64,000 nucleotides of DNA, taken from the NCBI GenBank assembly GCA_023362775.1, contig JALMGJ010000011.1:18154001-18218000 (forward strand). Reading direction: 5' to 3'. Made by a program: the position numbers and the translations under genes. Source of the DNA: Charina bottae (lineage: Eukaryota; Chordata; Lepidosauria; Squamata; Charinaidae). A model generated the notes under the pieces. It was given only the letters and a program-made list of their open reading frames with translations, made no database searches and was not told the DNA's origin. Each line of letters opens with the position of its first letter. Within the stretch, counting starts at the first letter, position 1. Below, in pieces: positions 10,301 to 21,043 of the stretch.

Positions 10301-11015
10301 GCAAACTGAGGTTTGCAGTCCTCATGTGGCAATCTTAATTTTATGAGAATACCTGCGTCATGCTCTCACAAACTCTGCTTGTTTTTAATTTTTTAGCTGA
10401 TTTTTATGGCCGCTCATCTTAACCAAGTAACTCAGAGCAGCTAAACATATGAATAAAAGTAATAAGGGAATACAAAATTTAAAAGTGAGTGAAAATCCTC
10501 TCGAAACTGTCTCAAAATACAGAGCAGAACACAGGTCACTGCCATTTTGCTCTTCTAACCAGCAGAATCATAAACCAGGGTTTATTCTTGGCTTCTGATT
10601 TTGCATTACTAGGTAGGAGCAAGCCAGATTCCTGATATGGATGTAGCATTATACAAACCATGAAAAACAGTTTCCTGGTTTTTAGCTAGTCTCTAGAAGA
10701 ATACATCAAGAAAATCCAATTAACAGTTTGTGCGAGAATGTTTTACATTCCTTATACAGTAAACCAGAATCTGAAAGAGTCCTAGCTAACAAACGGTGTG
10801 GGAATAATTTAATGAGATTGCTCTGGATTTGCTTGCCACCAAAGACAACATTGAAAAATGCTGGATATACTGAGCATCAGAATAAATCTTTATTTCTTAA
10901 TGTTAGTTTGCATTTTGCTTCTTCTTTTGGCTTCTTCACATTGTGGTGCTGCCTCTTGCATTCCATTTGCTAATTATAAGCAGAATACTTGAATGAAGGT
11001 GCACAATTTGATATA
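10301..11015. other. Intergenic, nothing recognised
   Basis: No convincing frame, RNA gene or classified repeat was seen. Short open frames here lack known motifs. Confidence 0.4.
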
Positions 11016-11023
11016 CCATAGAG

Positions 11024-11158
11024 CAATGTTTCTCAACCTTGGCAACTTGAAGCTGTGTGGACTTCAACTCCCAGAATTCCCTAGCCAGCAAGGCTGGCTG
11101 GGGAATTCTGGGAGTTGAAGTCCACACATCTTCAAGCTGCCAAGGTTGAGAAACACTG
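11024..11158. mobile_element. Foldback hAT MITE with perfect 8-bp TSD
   Basis: A near-perfect hairpin of two arms of about 65 nt, each starting CArTGTTTCTCAACCTTGGC and meeting at a GCCAGC/GCTGGC centre. The direct repeat CCATAGAG is on both sides (11016-11023, 11159-11166), as for hAT insertions. It has no coding capacity. Confidence 0.88.
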
Positions 11159-11554
11159 CCATAGAGGAAAAGAGCCGTATATATTTTATCCATAACTTCT
11201 GATATGATCAATGTTAGCTTTTATGGGGCACAAGATTCTTTGTAACTTTGTACCACATACCCCAGGGGCACCTCTGCTTTTAGCAAGAATTATATGATTG
11301 CCTCAGATAGCAGATTTCAGCAGTAGTAAAAAGCAACAAATTAGTATTAGGCTTTATTTTATTTTATTTTTTGCTGCAAGGTGCTGACATGCTACATACC
11401 CAGATGTTATTTCTTTTTATGGTAAACCACAGATGTGTTCTTTGCACTGTTTTCTCAAATGACTCATGTTGGTCTACAGGCAAAGGGAAACAGACTCTAG
11501 GTGTGAATTGCACAGTGTAATAGCAGTGTAGGATTGACAGAGGAAGACATTCCT

Positions 11555-11763
11555 CATCTTTGTACTGGTGAGACCACATCTGGACTACTGTATACAATTC
11601 TGGGCATCCCCTCTCCAGAAGGATATTGAAAGGCTAGAGAGAGTTCAGATGACAGCAAATATGATACAGGGACCTGAAGAAATGTCCTGTGAGGATAGGC
11701 TGAAGGAACTAGGTATGTTCAGTCTGGAGGAAAGAAGACTGAGGGGAGACATGTTAATAAAGC

Positions 11764-11817
<54 letters not shown>

Positions 11818-12297
11818 ACCAAAGGCGAGGCAAGGACCAATGGATTGAAATTAAGAGAAAGACGATTCAGACTGATTGTTTAAGAGGAATTTACTCTTAA
11901 ACGGTTAGGGTTAGGGTGAAGCAGTGAAGCAGCCTGCTTGGAAGGGGGATGGATTCAGCTGTGTTTCAGGTACAGCATATAAAGGGAAGTTACAGGGAAG
12001 ATGGCCCAGAGCGATTTCTCATGGCCACAAAAACTAGAACCAGAAGGAATGGTTATAAGTTGCAGCTACCTAGATTTCATTTAAATATAAGGAAAACTTC
12101 CTGACAGCAATATCCAGACAACATTAAAACAGTCCAACTATGGAGATTGTGGGTTTTCCATCTCGGTGGGGGGGGGGGTTTAAAGAAGAGGCTGGACATC
12201 AACCTCTCATGGGTGGTTTGGTTGTTTCCTACACACTGTACAAGGTTGGATTAGGTCAACCCCTTCCAAGTCTACCTAGTTCTAGGATTCTATGACT
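11555..12297 (+). mobile_element. CR1 LINE 3' remnant
   Basis: The plus-strand translation reads RPHLDYCIQFWASPLQKDIE, LERVQ, DRLKELGMFSLEERRLRGD. This is the C-terminal RT tail typical of CR1. It then continues into the CR1 3' UTR pattern ending CTAGGATTCTATGACTTT. A (GAT)n run interrupts it at 11,765. A decayed, 5'-truncated copy. Confidence 0.85.
11765..11816. repeat. (GAT)n microsatellite
   Basis: About seventeen tandem GAT trinucleotides inside the CR1 remnant. Confidence 0.95.
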
Positions 12298-12480
12298 TTA
12301 TTTATTTTATTTATTAATCAGATTTCTATCACCGCCCATCTCCCTCCTTCAGAGGGACTCTGGCCGGTTTACAACAAGGTAATAAGAACAAGAAACATAA
12401 AATATACATACAATATATAAAATACCATTATTAAATAATTGTAAAACAAAATTAAAATCCAAGAGGCAAGAATAGTAAAA
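12298..12480. mobile_element. CR1/L2-type 3' tail fragment
   Basis: It starts with TTTATTTTATTTATTAATCA and contains CACCGCCCATCTCCCTCC...GAGGGACTCTGG. The same motif pair recurs at 28.5, 34.75 and 55.45 kb. It is read as the 3' end of an old LINE or a SINE using that tail. Confidence 0.55.
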
Positions 12481-12599
12481 AGATCTAACTCAATCCGATG
12501 TAGGAGAGGGGGGCTCTCTAAGGTATAACTTTATGACCTCCTGTTATAACTTCTATTCTAGTCCACCTACAGAAGTGTAATGATTCCAGTTCTTAAATT

Positions 12600-13045
12600 C
12601 CCAATTCAGGATTCCTCAGTACACGCCATTTAGGATATAGATAGAAGAAATCTTTATTAGGAAGTAGTAACATGAAACATAGCCAAAGTTCGGAATGAGG
12701 TTTTCCCGCTCATTCCATTGATAAAACGCTTTCCCCCTTCATGTCAACCCCTCCTCCCGATGGGGGCCGTTACTTAGTTCGTCCCCACTCAATTCTCACC
12801 CCTCCCGACCTGCGACCACCTCCCAGACATTCCCAGATGGCATCGACTGAACGACCTGGTGCAAGTCTCTGCTGCTGTAAACACTCCCCAACCGTCTCCG
12901 TTGGAATGTTACCCATTCCTCCTCCCTGCTCCTCAGAGCTCACTGGTGCTCACACGGATCTTGCTAACATCCCCCCATCTAATCTACAATGTACAACCCA
13001 TGGCAGGATTTGCACGGGTGCAAATCATGACAAGAAGTATTAATA
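12600..13045 (-). other. Unclassified stretch, possibly an LTR
   Basis: Pyrimidine-rich on the plus strand, with AATCTTTATTAGG near 12,650 (a minus-strand AATAAAG signal). Several short plus-strand frames lack known domains. The layout would suit a solo LTR, but no paired copy or TG...CA ends were found. Confidence 0.2.
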
Positions 13046-13296
13046 GAACAAATACAAAATAGAAGGCTTTTGTGTTCCCTTGCCCCTGTCCTTCTCAGCG
13101 GCTGAGGTATTGCAAAATCCTATCTCCTGAGCCCTGCAGAAGTTGAAAAGGTCTATCATCCAAAGGGAGAATGCAGCTCCTCCGTGGTGATATTCCACGA
13201 AACCATCCCCAACAGGTGGGCGTCCCACCCCCATTTGACAAGATGAATCCATCACCATTCCAAGCAGGCTGCTCCACTGCTTAATCCTAACCCTAA
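13046..13296 (-). mobile_element. CR1 LINE fragment, inverted relative to the 11.6-kb copy
   Basis: On the minus strand it reads GCAGTGGAGCAGCCTGCTTG and CCACCTGTTGGGGATGGTTT, the CR1 3'-UTR pattern. Its first 55 bp mirror 11,897-11,955 of the other CR1 copy. Confidence 0.6.
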
Positions 13297-13592
13297 CCCC
13301 GAGCTTTCCAAACTTTTCATGTTGGTGACACACTTTTTAGACATGTATCATTTCGCAACACACTTACAGCAGGGCATCATTTCGCGACACACTCTTACAG
13401 CAGGGTACAAGACAGGCACTAGGACCTGCACGGAATCACAGCAGGTTTGGAGGCAGCAGGGCACAAGGCAGGCACTAGGACCTGCGGGGAATCCTGGCAG
13501 GGCAGGTTTGGAGGCAGCAGCAGCCGCGACACACCCAGACACTGCAGCCAACACACTAACATGTCGCAACACACAGTTTGGAAAGCTCTGAC
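13297..13592. mobile_element. hAT non-autonomous element, GAGCTTTCCAAAC family
   Basis: Terminal inverted repeats GAGCTTTCCAAACT...AGTTTGGAAAGCTC. The interior (about 120 bp) has repeats of CACTAGGACCTGC shared with copies at 19.6 and 23.5 kb. No exact TSD was found for this copy. Confidence 0.7.
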
Positions 13593-13705
13593 CTAGATCA
13601 ATATAATTACACCATATTTAATTATTTAATCAATATATAAGCCTCTTCATTTGCCAGCAGCTTTAGGCAATATACAGTAATGTAATGAATACAATTTAAA
13701 ACAAC

Positions 13706-13965
13706 AACAACAACAGTTTGGTCTAGTGGTGAAGGTGCTGGGCTAGGAACCAGGAGACTGAGAGTTCTAGTCCCGCCTTAGGCATGAAAGCCGGCTTGGT
13801 GACCTTGGGCCAGTCACTCTCTCTCAGCCCAACTCACCTCACAGGGTTGTTGTTGTGGGGAAAGGAGGAGGAGGAAGGAATATTAGGTATGTTAGCCGCC
13901 TTGAGTTATTTATAAAAATAATAAAGGCGGGATAGAAAATTAAATAAATAAATAAATAAAACAAA
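13706..13965 (+). mobile_element. tRNA-derived SINE with (AAATA)n tail (GTCTAGTGGT-head family)
   Basis: The head has GTTTGGTCTAGTGGTGAAGG (A-box-like) and GAGTTCTAGTCCCGCC (B-box-like). The body runs through CATGAAAGCCGGCTTGGTGA to the tail TTATAAAAATAATAAAGGCG and (AAATA)n. Other copies are at 26.7, 36.4, 41.1 and 63.1 kb. Confidence 0.8.
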
Positions 13966-15190
13966 GAGAGAACAATAGAATAATTATAAATTTGAAGGCC
14001 CTGGATCTGGACTAACCCAAAGCCGATCAAAGTCACTCTGAATGATTAGTCATGTAGATGGAACAAATGGCTTTAAACCTACTCTACAGGGAGAACATGC
14101 ATTCCCAGTTAGAACAGAGATTGAATAGAGTTATTTTTTCCAAATAACTTCTGATCTGGGCAACAGGTCAGAAAAGATCTCCCTTGGACTGACCTAAGTG
14201 GGGCAAGCTATTTCTGGAACCTTGGATCCAGTCTTGAAGTAGATTGGTTGGTCTCTCTATAACCCTACATTTTATCTCTCCAAGCTTCTGAAGAGTTCTT
14301 ATCAACCTTTGTGCCCCAAAATTTGTTAATATTGTAAGTGTAAAGAAACAATATCAACAACAGAAAGGAGAAGTTCACACCCATGAAGGAAAATGTTTAG
14401 AAGAACATTAATCAGTTTCAGAAAAATCAAAGTTGAGGGTGTAGAATTTTGGAAAATTGCTTTAAAACTGTTCACTGTGAATAAAGTGATGTCATGCCCA
14501 TGAACTAATATGTAGAGCCCAAAATTGTACACGAGAGGAGAATTGAGGTTTTGGGTGACACAAATTGTATCACTATGTCCACTTGTGCACTGAAAAGGAA
14601 AAAAAAATGCATCTCCCAGTCCCCACAATAGAGGACCAAAAAAAAATTCACTGATTTGTATACACAAAAGCATATTTAGATACCATTCCTGGGCTGCAAA
14701 TCTCCAGATGACCACTAGATGGCAGCAAACAGAACCAGAACACTCTCTTTCCTCCCATTTAGTGACCTCCTGGATTTTGCAGTTAGATATAGAATAGTAG
14801 ATTAGACTGATCCAATGACCTCTGTGTACCCTAAAGGCCTTTCAGGTTTCCTATGGCTCATTTTCTTTGAAGCCAGGCATAAGCTAGAGATCCATTCCAA
14901 CATTCAAACACAGAATGGCCACTTGGAAAGTAGGAAACCATGTCTGACTATCATGTGAAATGGTATGTTTTTTGTATAATTCCTTGGCACAGAGGCATGC
15001 ATTTCATACCATAGTATTTGCATCGGATCATAATCTGATTATCCCATTCCTAGCATCCTTAAACCTTTAGCTTGGAGAGGTCTCCTGGAGAACCATGTAG
15101 CAATTTACACTCATCAAGTAGGTGTCAACTCTTAATGATCACATAGATCAATTTTCTTCATGACAATCTCTCCCTATGGAGTTTTTGGTG
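13966..15190. other. Intergenic, no gene recognised
   Basis: A 129-codon minus-strand frame at 14326-14715 has no recognisable family. Otherwise only the CTCF-type motif at 14,712 stands out. Confidence 0.4.
14712..14725 (+). promoter_or_regulatory. CTCF-type site
   Basis: CCACTAGATGGCAG, a full match to the CTCF core. This is the third such site within 4.5 kb upstream of the integrin gene. Confidence 0.45.
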
Positions 15191-15332
15191 TTCTCTGAAC
15201 TTGGTTGTTTGCTTGCAGATGTTTCATTGCCCAACTAGGTAACATCTTCAGCACTGATGATGTTACCTACATGGGTAATGAAACATCTGCAAGCAAACAA
15301 TCAAGTTCAGAGAACACCAAAAACTCCACAGT
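15188..15332. mobile_element. Head-to-head Penelope-type terminal repeats (hammerhead-like hairpins)
   Basis: An inverted repeat of about 65-nt arms, from GGAGTTTTTGGTGTTCTCTG to its mirror. Each arm carries CTGANGA-N19-GAAAC (minus 15251-15221, plus 15254-15284). The same core geometry occurs in the Penelope-like element at 16.3-17.6 kb. No coding part remains. Confidence 0.55.
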
Positions 15333-15455
15333 TCAATCCTGAGCTACCAATATTCTCTTATATTGGAATTGCTCCCTAGTCTGGTCCTTCAGGTCTTCCA
15401 ACAGGGTATCCATCACCACTGTATCTTGCTGCTGGATGTCCTCTTCTTCTCTTTA

Positions 15456-15745
15456 AAGGTAAAGGTAAAGGTTCCCCCCGCACATTTGTGCAGTCGTGTC
15501 CAACTCTAGGGGCCGGTGCTCATCTCCGTTTGTTAGCCGAAGAGCCAGCATTGTCCGAAGACGCTTCCACGGTCATGTGGCCACATGACGCACGTGGAAC
15601 GCTGTTACCTACCCACCGAAGGGGTACCTATTCATCTACTTGCATTTGCATGCTTTCGAATTGCTAGGTTGGCAAGAGCTGGAGCTAGTGTGGGAGCTCA
15701 CTCCATCATGCGGGGCTAGGGATTCGAACCTCCGAACTTCTCTGA
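15456..15745 (-). mobile_element. Sauria-type SINE, head truncated
   Basis: The tail GTAAAGGTAAAGGTTCCCCC and body match the copy at 303-632. It breaks off near GGGATTCGAACCTCCGAAC, where an (ACTTCTCCGA)-like stutter begins, so most of the tRNA head is lost. Confidence 0.8.
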
Positions 15746-16255
15746 ACTTCTCCGAACTTCTTCTCTTTACTTCCACCTTTTCCAGTGTCAGAGCCTTCCC
15801 CAGAGAACTAGGTCTTCACATAATGTGCCCAAAGTATGATAATTTGAACCTGGTCATCTGTGCTTCGAGTGAGCACTCTGGCTTGATTTATTTGATGATC
15901 CATTTGTTTATTTTCTTGGCTGTCCATGATATTTTCAGGAGTCTTCTCCAACACCAATGTTCAATCTATGTATTGATTGAATAAGTGTTGACCACACACT
16001 GAAGTATAGTAGAAGAAATTCTAATTGGAGCATTTACTGTATTCCTCCAATACTTTAAATATATAGAAAGAAATGTTTGAGTTCTCTTCTACCAGGAAAT
16101 ACATCTATTACAACTGGGATGACATTATCCTAAGTGACACCTGAGAGGAACTTTTCTTTTTCACAAAACGAAATGGCCTTGAATTGATCTAAAAGAAACC
16201 ACCCACGCTGAGAAAAGAACAACCTGACATTTTACAGCTTGCTCATAACCATTGT
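15746..16255. other. Intergenic, nothing recognised
   Basis: No frame with known motifs and no classified repeat was seen. Confidence 0.35.
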
Positions 16256-16259
16256 TGTG

Positions 16260-17625
16260 GTGAACTCAAGAACGCTGCCTGTAGCTTGAATCATGTCAAC
16301 TGGATTTCTATTTTCTCAGTGGAAACGTTTCGCTCCTTATCCAAGGAGCTTCTTCAGTCTGAGTAAAGTTAGTAAGGGAATCCTAAATATGTTTCTAGGG
16401 TGGCTGTGTGACCTTGCACCTGGGGCTAGGTCATGGTTATTTTGAGATGTTTATTTTTAAGTCCCTTTATCATCTAAAGGAGGATCGTTAAGATCACCAT
16501 GCTGCTGTTGAGCTTGTGAAATGGTCTTAATCTTCCTAGGCACAGAAGACAAAGCAGGGAGGAAGATGGGGGAAAGATTGTGCCTGAGGCCCCCACCTCT
16601 ATTCAAGGAAGGATTTTCCAAGTTGGCATAAATGGATTCCTTGACCCCTCTCTCAAACCACCTATCTTCTCTGTCTAAAATGTGAACATTAATGTCCTCA
16701 AATGAGTGTCCTTTTTCCTTTAGATGAAGATAAACTGCTGACTCTGGTCCTGTGGTGTTACTTCTCCTGTGTTGGGCCATCCTCCTGTACAAAAGTTGTT
16801 TGGTTTCTCCAATATAGAGTTCAGAGCACTCCTCACTGCACTGGATTGCATAAACTACATTGCTTTTCTTGTGTTTTGGAGTTTGATCTTTGGGGTGTAC
16901 AAGCCTCTGTCTCAGTGTGTTGGTGGGTTTGAAATATACAGGTATGTGGTGTTTGCCAAATATCCGTTTTATCTTTTCAGACACGCCAGCCATGTAGGGA
17001 ATGACCAGATTCTTTCGTTTACTCTGAGTCTCAGCCCTATCTGTCGCTGTTTTAGGTCTGGTAGATTTAGATTTGGTGAAGGCCCAATTTGGATATCCAC
17101 AGGCCTTCAGAGCTGTTCTCAGGTGCTGATTTTCATTCTTTTTGGAATCCATGGAGGTGGGGATGGTTTCTGCTCTGTGTGACAATGTCCTGATGACTCC
17201 TAGTTTGTGCTGCAGTGGATGGTGGGAGTCCAACATCAGATATTGATCTGTGTGTGTGGGTTTCCTGTAGATCCCTATTTCTAGCTTGCCACCGGTCCCA
17301 ATGAGGACTTCACAGTCTAGGAATGCCAGTCTGTTGTCCTTGGTGTCTTCTCTGGTGAACAACATTAGCTTCACAGTCTTCAGAATCTAGGTCAGTAAAG
17401 GGACTTAGATAAAGGGACTTAGAAATAACATCTCAAAATAACCATGACCTAGCCCCAGGTGTAAGGTCACACAGCTACCTAGAAACATATTTAGGATTCC
17501 CTTACTAACTTTGCTCAGACTGAAGAAGCTCCTTGGATAAGGAGCGAAACGTTTCCACTGAGAAAATAGAAATCCAGTTGACATGATTCAAGCTACAGAC
17601 AATTCCACCTGGATGACTGAGAACC
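16260..17625 (-). mobile_element. Penelope-like element, 5'-truncated, with inverted terminal repeats
   Basis: A coding segment on the minus strand (see 16457-17374) is bracketed by two copies of a sequence of about 210 bp in opposite orientation (about 16,262-16,470 and 17,385-17,615). Each contains the TCTTCAGTCTGAG / CTCAGACTGAAGA hairpin region and TAGCCCCAGGTG. Inverted or tandem pseudo-LTRs are characteristic of Penelope-like elements. A third terminal copy lies at 44.9 kb. Confidence 0.82.
16457..17374 (-). CDS. Penelope-like element C-terminal fragment with GIY-YIG endonuclease
   Basis: A 305-codon frame. The first part (AFLDCEV, YRKPTHTDQYL, HHPLQHKLGVIRTL) is the region just after the RT catalytic core in Penelope/Neptune-type proteins. 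Residues about 165-250 form the GIY-YIG nuclease: VVYAIQC, ELYIGETKQLLYRR and QHRR, with a downstream Glu-rich part (FERGVKESIYANLENPSLNR). The RT palm with its YxDD motif is missing, so this copy cannot transpose alone. The start codon is arbitrary, because the true N-terminus is truncated. Confidence 0.85.
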   Translation of the reverse strand: MKLMLFTREDTKDNRLAFLDCEVLIGTGGKLEIGIYRKPTHTDQYLMLDSHHPLQHKLGVIRTLSHRAETIPTSMDSKKNENQHLRTALKACGYPNWAFTKSKSTRPKTATDRAETQSKRKNLVIPYMAGVSEKIKRIFGKHHIPVYFKPTNTLRQRLVHPKDQTPKHKKSNVVYAIQCSEECSELYIGETKQLLYRRMAQHRRSNTTGPESAVYLHLKEKGHSFEDINVHILDREDRWFERGVKESIYANLENPSLNRGGGLRHNLSPIFLPALSSVPRKIKTISQAQQQHGDLNDPPLDDKGT

Positions 17626-19420
17626 TTCATAGTCAAGAACGCTGCCCCTTACTGTTCACACTTTTTAAAATAGAACTTTGCCTTTTCTGTATTTTAGCTG
17701 TCAAGAAAGGTGCAAAGAAACAGCTTTGGTCTATTTGTTTTCTCTCAGCTCAGCATAGGTGACAAAGTGGTTATTGCGGTATTAAAATTTGATGACAGGA
17801 AGACGAAGCACACTACCTCAATCTTCTGGCAGAAGGTGGGATATACTGTAAAGCTAACCAACACATAAACATAAAGAGCAAGTGTCCCGACTCCCAACTA
17901 AAAAAACTGAATTTCGTCTAGCATTTCAAAAACATTTCTTGTGACTTGATAATTTTGGGAAGCTGATGTTGGCTTTCTCCTCTTATTTTCTGAAAGGGAT
18001 TTCTCTCTGAGGAGTACTATAAAGTCCCTACCAGCCTAGCCAAAGGATACCCTGGCAGGAGTTGATAAGAATAAACATCTGGGGATGTGTTAAGATGTTT
18101 TCTGCAAGTCGGACTGTTACACGTGTATAAGCATGATGTCTTCAACTTAACTTGCACATAGCTGTATCTCCCCTAGAAAAAATGCACATTTTCCAGCAGT
18201 GTCCAAAGCTGCCATCTGCTCCGATCACATTCCACTGTCCAATAAACTCAGACATTATTTTTTTTTATTTGTGGTATACTTATTTCTGTTTTACAAGTGA
18301 GATTCCCTGTAGCCCAGCTTGACTTCAGGTCCATGTAACTAGCTTTATATTGTTTTGAGGAATATTCTCAAGCCTTCATATATAAGATATCAGCAAGTGT
18401 TACGTCAATACCATAATGTGGGATAGTTTTATTATCTTCTTATTGCAGCTAGGGTGGATTAGAGCATTTGAAGAATAGTAGGTAAATGTTAAACACTTCG
18501 AGTTCTATAATAAATTCACTGGCCTAATTGCAGTGAAAGTTATGTATATTCTAATTTACTCAAAGGTACGCTAAGTCGGTGGATCAGTTGAATTGGGTGC
18601 ATGGGTTCAGTTGTGTTAGCTGGCAGAATTATCTATCTTCCAGATACAGTGTCTACTATACTTTTAACATTGGAAATGTTTGAGTTTCTCAGGCCACCAG
18701 ATCTTTACTGAATTCAGAGCTGCCCCCCCAAACCCACCTTCTCATGAAGTGTTTGGCATAGACCCCTAATTTCTATACATACTATATCTCAGTCATTAGT
18801 AAGATATATATTCACTCTAGTAAAGATGGCAGCTGTCAGTTACACTCTTGTCTTATTTAATAATCTCATTGCCTTATTCTACCTATCTCAACTTTTAAAA
18901 GTAGCCTCATATACATCTTGGACTAATCCAGCTGGGAAGTTTCAAGGGCATTGATGACTGAAACAAAGCTTATCTCTATAAATAAGGATTTTTCTGCCAC
19001 CAGCAAGATCAAAAAGCAGCTCCAAACTATAAGATTTGATTCTTTAGAGAAAGCATAATCCTGTCCAGAGCATCAGGGCCACTTTCAGTCCATTATTAAG
19101 CAAAACATTGATTTATACATTCAACTTACTTGGTTTAATGGGGAAAAAAATATTGCTAGAAAGCATTCATATAGTCAGTATTTAATTTATTTTTTTATTT
19201 GAATGTATAAGCCACCCAGCTCCAATGGACTCTGCTGGCTTTGAATCACCAAAAAACCTCAGTGGCTTCATGTGAGTAGATGTGCTGTTTAACCACTACA
19301 TCAACCTAAGCTTCTTGGAAGGTAGGGAGGTTGTGATATAAATATTACAAGTAAGTACTGTACATAAGATAATGTGTGAGTAAATGGAGTTGTAATGACT
19401 CATGTGGAACCCATATCTCA
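17626..19420. other. Intergenic, nothing recognised
   Basis: About 1.8 kb of AT-rich sequence without a frame, RNA gene or repeat that I can name. It ends in a pyrimidine tract that leads into the zinc-finger exon. Confidence 0.4.
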
Positions 19421-19461
19421 TTCTTTTTTTTCTTTTTCTTTTTCTTTTGCTCCTTCCAGTC

Positions 19462-21000
19462 TCTGTTCCTGGCTGTCTTATTGTCCACGCTTAGAACAGA
19501 GCAAGAAGAGGATTTATTTTCTCAAATTTCAGTAGATGTATCTAAGACTCCAGGACAGAGCTTTCCAAACTGTGGGTCGGGACATGTTAGTGTGTCGGCT
19601 GCAGTGTCTGGGTGTGTCACGGCTGCTGGTGCCTCAAGCCCTGCCAGGATTCCGTGCAGGTCCTGGTGCCTGCCTTGTGCCTTGCTGCCTCCAAACCTGC
19701 TGTGATTCCGCGCAGGTCCTAGTGCCTCCCTTGTGCCTGGCTGCCTCCAAACCTGCTGTGATTCCGTGCAGGTCCTAGTGCCTGCCTTGTGCCTGGCTGC
19801 CTCCAAACCTGCCCTGCCAGGATTCCGCACAGGTCCTAGTGCCTGCCTTGTGCCTTGCTGCCTCCAAACCTGCTGTGATTCCGCGCAGGTCCTAGTGCCT
19901 GCCTTGTGCCCTGCTGTAAGAGTGTGTTGCGAAATGATACATGTCTAAAAAGTGTGTCACCAACATGAAAAGTTTGGAAAGCTCTGCTCCAGGTCATATA
20001 GCAGATGGTGAAACTGGTATGGAGGAACTCATGGACAAGCTGGTCCCCTATAAGTGTTCCATCTGCCGAAAGAGCTTCACAAAGACTTCTAATCTTGTCC
20101 AGCAGCAGAAGATCCTCACTGGTGAAAAGCCCTACAAACGTTCTCAGTGTGGCAAAAGGTTCACCCGGAGCAACAATCTTGCTGAGCATGAGAGGATCCA
20201 CACAGGGCAAAAACCTTACAAATGCCCCAAGTGTGGGAAGACCTTCTACCGTAGCTCAATCCTGCTGAGGCACCGAAGAACCCATACAGGTGAGAAGCCC
20301 TACAAATGCCCGAAATGTGGGAAGAGCTTTGATGAGAGTGCGAGGCTCCAGGTACACCAGAGGACTCACGGGACAGAGATGGCCTACCTCATCGACAGGA
20401 ACGGGGAAGCCACATTTATTGAGACCAGCGGGAATGGCTCATAGCTGCCCTAACTGCGGCAAGGCATTTAGCTTGTACGCTAATCTGATTAAACACCATA
20501 GAATCCATACAGGAGAGAAGCCCTACAGATGTGCCCAGCGTGGGATCAATTTCAGTGAGGCTTCTAACCAGAGGTACCATGCCCGGGAAAAACCTTACAA
20601 ATGCTCCATGTGCCAGAAATGTTTTCGCCAGAGTTCCCATCTCCTTCAGCACCGGAGGATCCACACCGGATAACGGCCTCACCAATGCCCCGATTGTGGG
20701 AAGAGCTTAATTGAGAACTCAACTCTGAAAAAGCACCAGCGAGTCCACACTGGAGAAAAACCCCACCAGTGCCTGGAATGTGGGAAAAGCTTTAGCCTCA
20801 GCTCCCATCTGGTGACACATCAGAGAAGTCACACAGGAGAGCGACCGTATAGATGCGAAGATTGCAGCAAAGGATTCACTGATACGTCATCCCTTATTAT
20901 TCACCGGCGAAGCCACACAGGAGAGAAACCCTACAAATGTGACGTGTGTGGAAAGGGGTTTCTCCTAAGCTCCGTTTATCTAAACCACCACCGGTTGAAG
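19462..21000 (+). pseudogene. C2H2 zinc-finger gene, disrupted final exon
   Basis: A long pyrimidine tract and CTCCTTCCAG acceptor at 19,461 open a frame (EQEEDLFSQISVDVSKTPG) that is interrupted by an hAT element at 19,556-19,986. It resumes as HIADGETGMEELMDKL and about eleven fingers of the TGEKPY-linked type. The lesions are the hAT insertion, a first finger that has lost a His, a second finger with Cys to Arg, a frameshift near 20,430, a finger near 20,550 lacking Cys and His, a nonsense codon at 20,671, and loss of the 3' end at a half-MITE (20,993). The kept splice acceptor argues against a processed copy. Human ZNF843 lies near ARMC5, but orthology cannot be claimed. Confidence 0.85.
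19556..19986. mobile_element. hAT non-autonomous element inserted in the zinc-finger exon
   Basis: Ends CAGAGCTTTCCAAACT...AGTTTGGAAAGCTCTG. The TSD is CTCCAGGA / CTCCAGGT (7 of 8). The interior holds about four 59-120-bp repeats built on TGCCTCCAAACCTGC and GTCCTAGTGCCTGCC. Confidence 0.88.
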
Positions 21001-21043
21001 TCCACCCATCTTAAAGTGGCCAAGGTTGAGAAACACTGGCCTA
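20993..21043. repeat. Half foldback MITE truncating the zinc-finger frame
   Basis: The right arm only (GTTGAAGTCCACCCATC...GAGAAACACTGG). The zinc-finger reading frame runs straight into it, so the MITE marks a deletion or rearrangement breakpoint. Confidence 0.75.

Noticed and set aside
11897..11915. Interstitial telomere repeat (TTAGGG)2 here and (CCCTAA)2 near 13,283
   Set aside because: Both lie at the same internal position of two CR1 copies in opposite orientation, so the motif is derived from CR1 sequence.
14326..14715. 129-codon hydrophobic minus-strand frame
   Set aside because: No family features and no splice context. Likely chance in AT-rich DNA.
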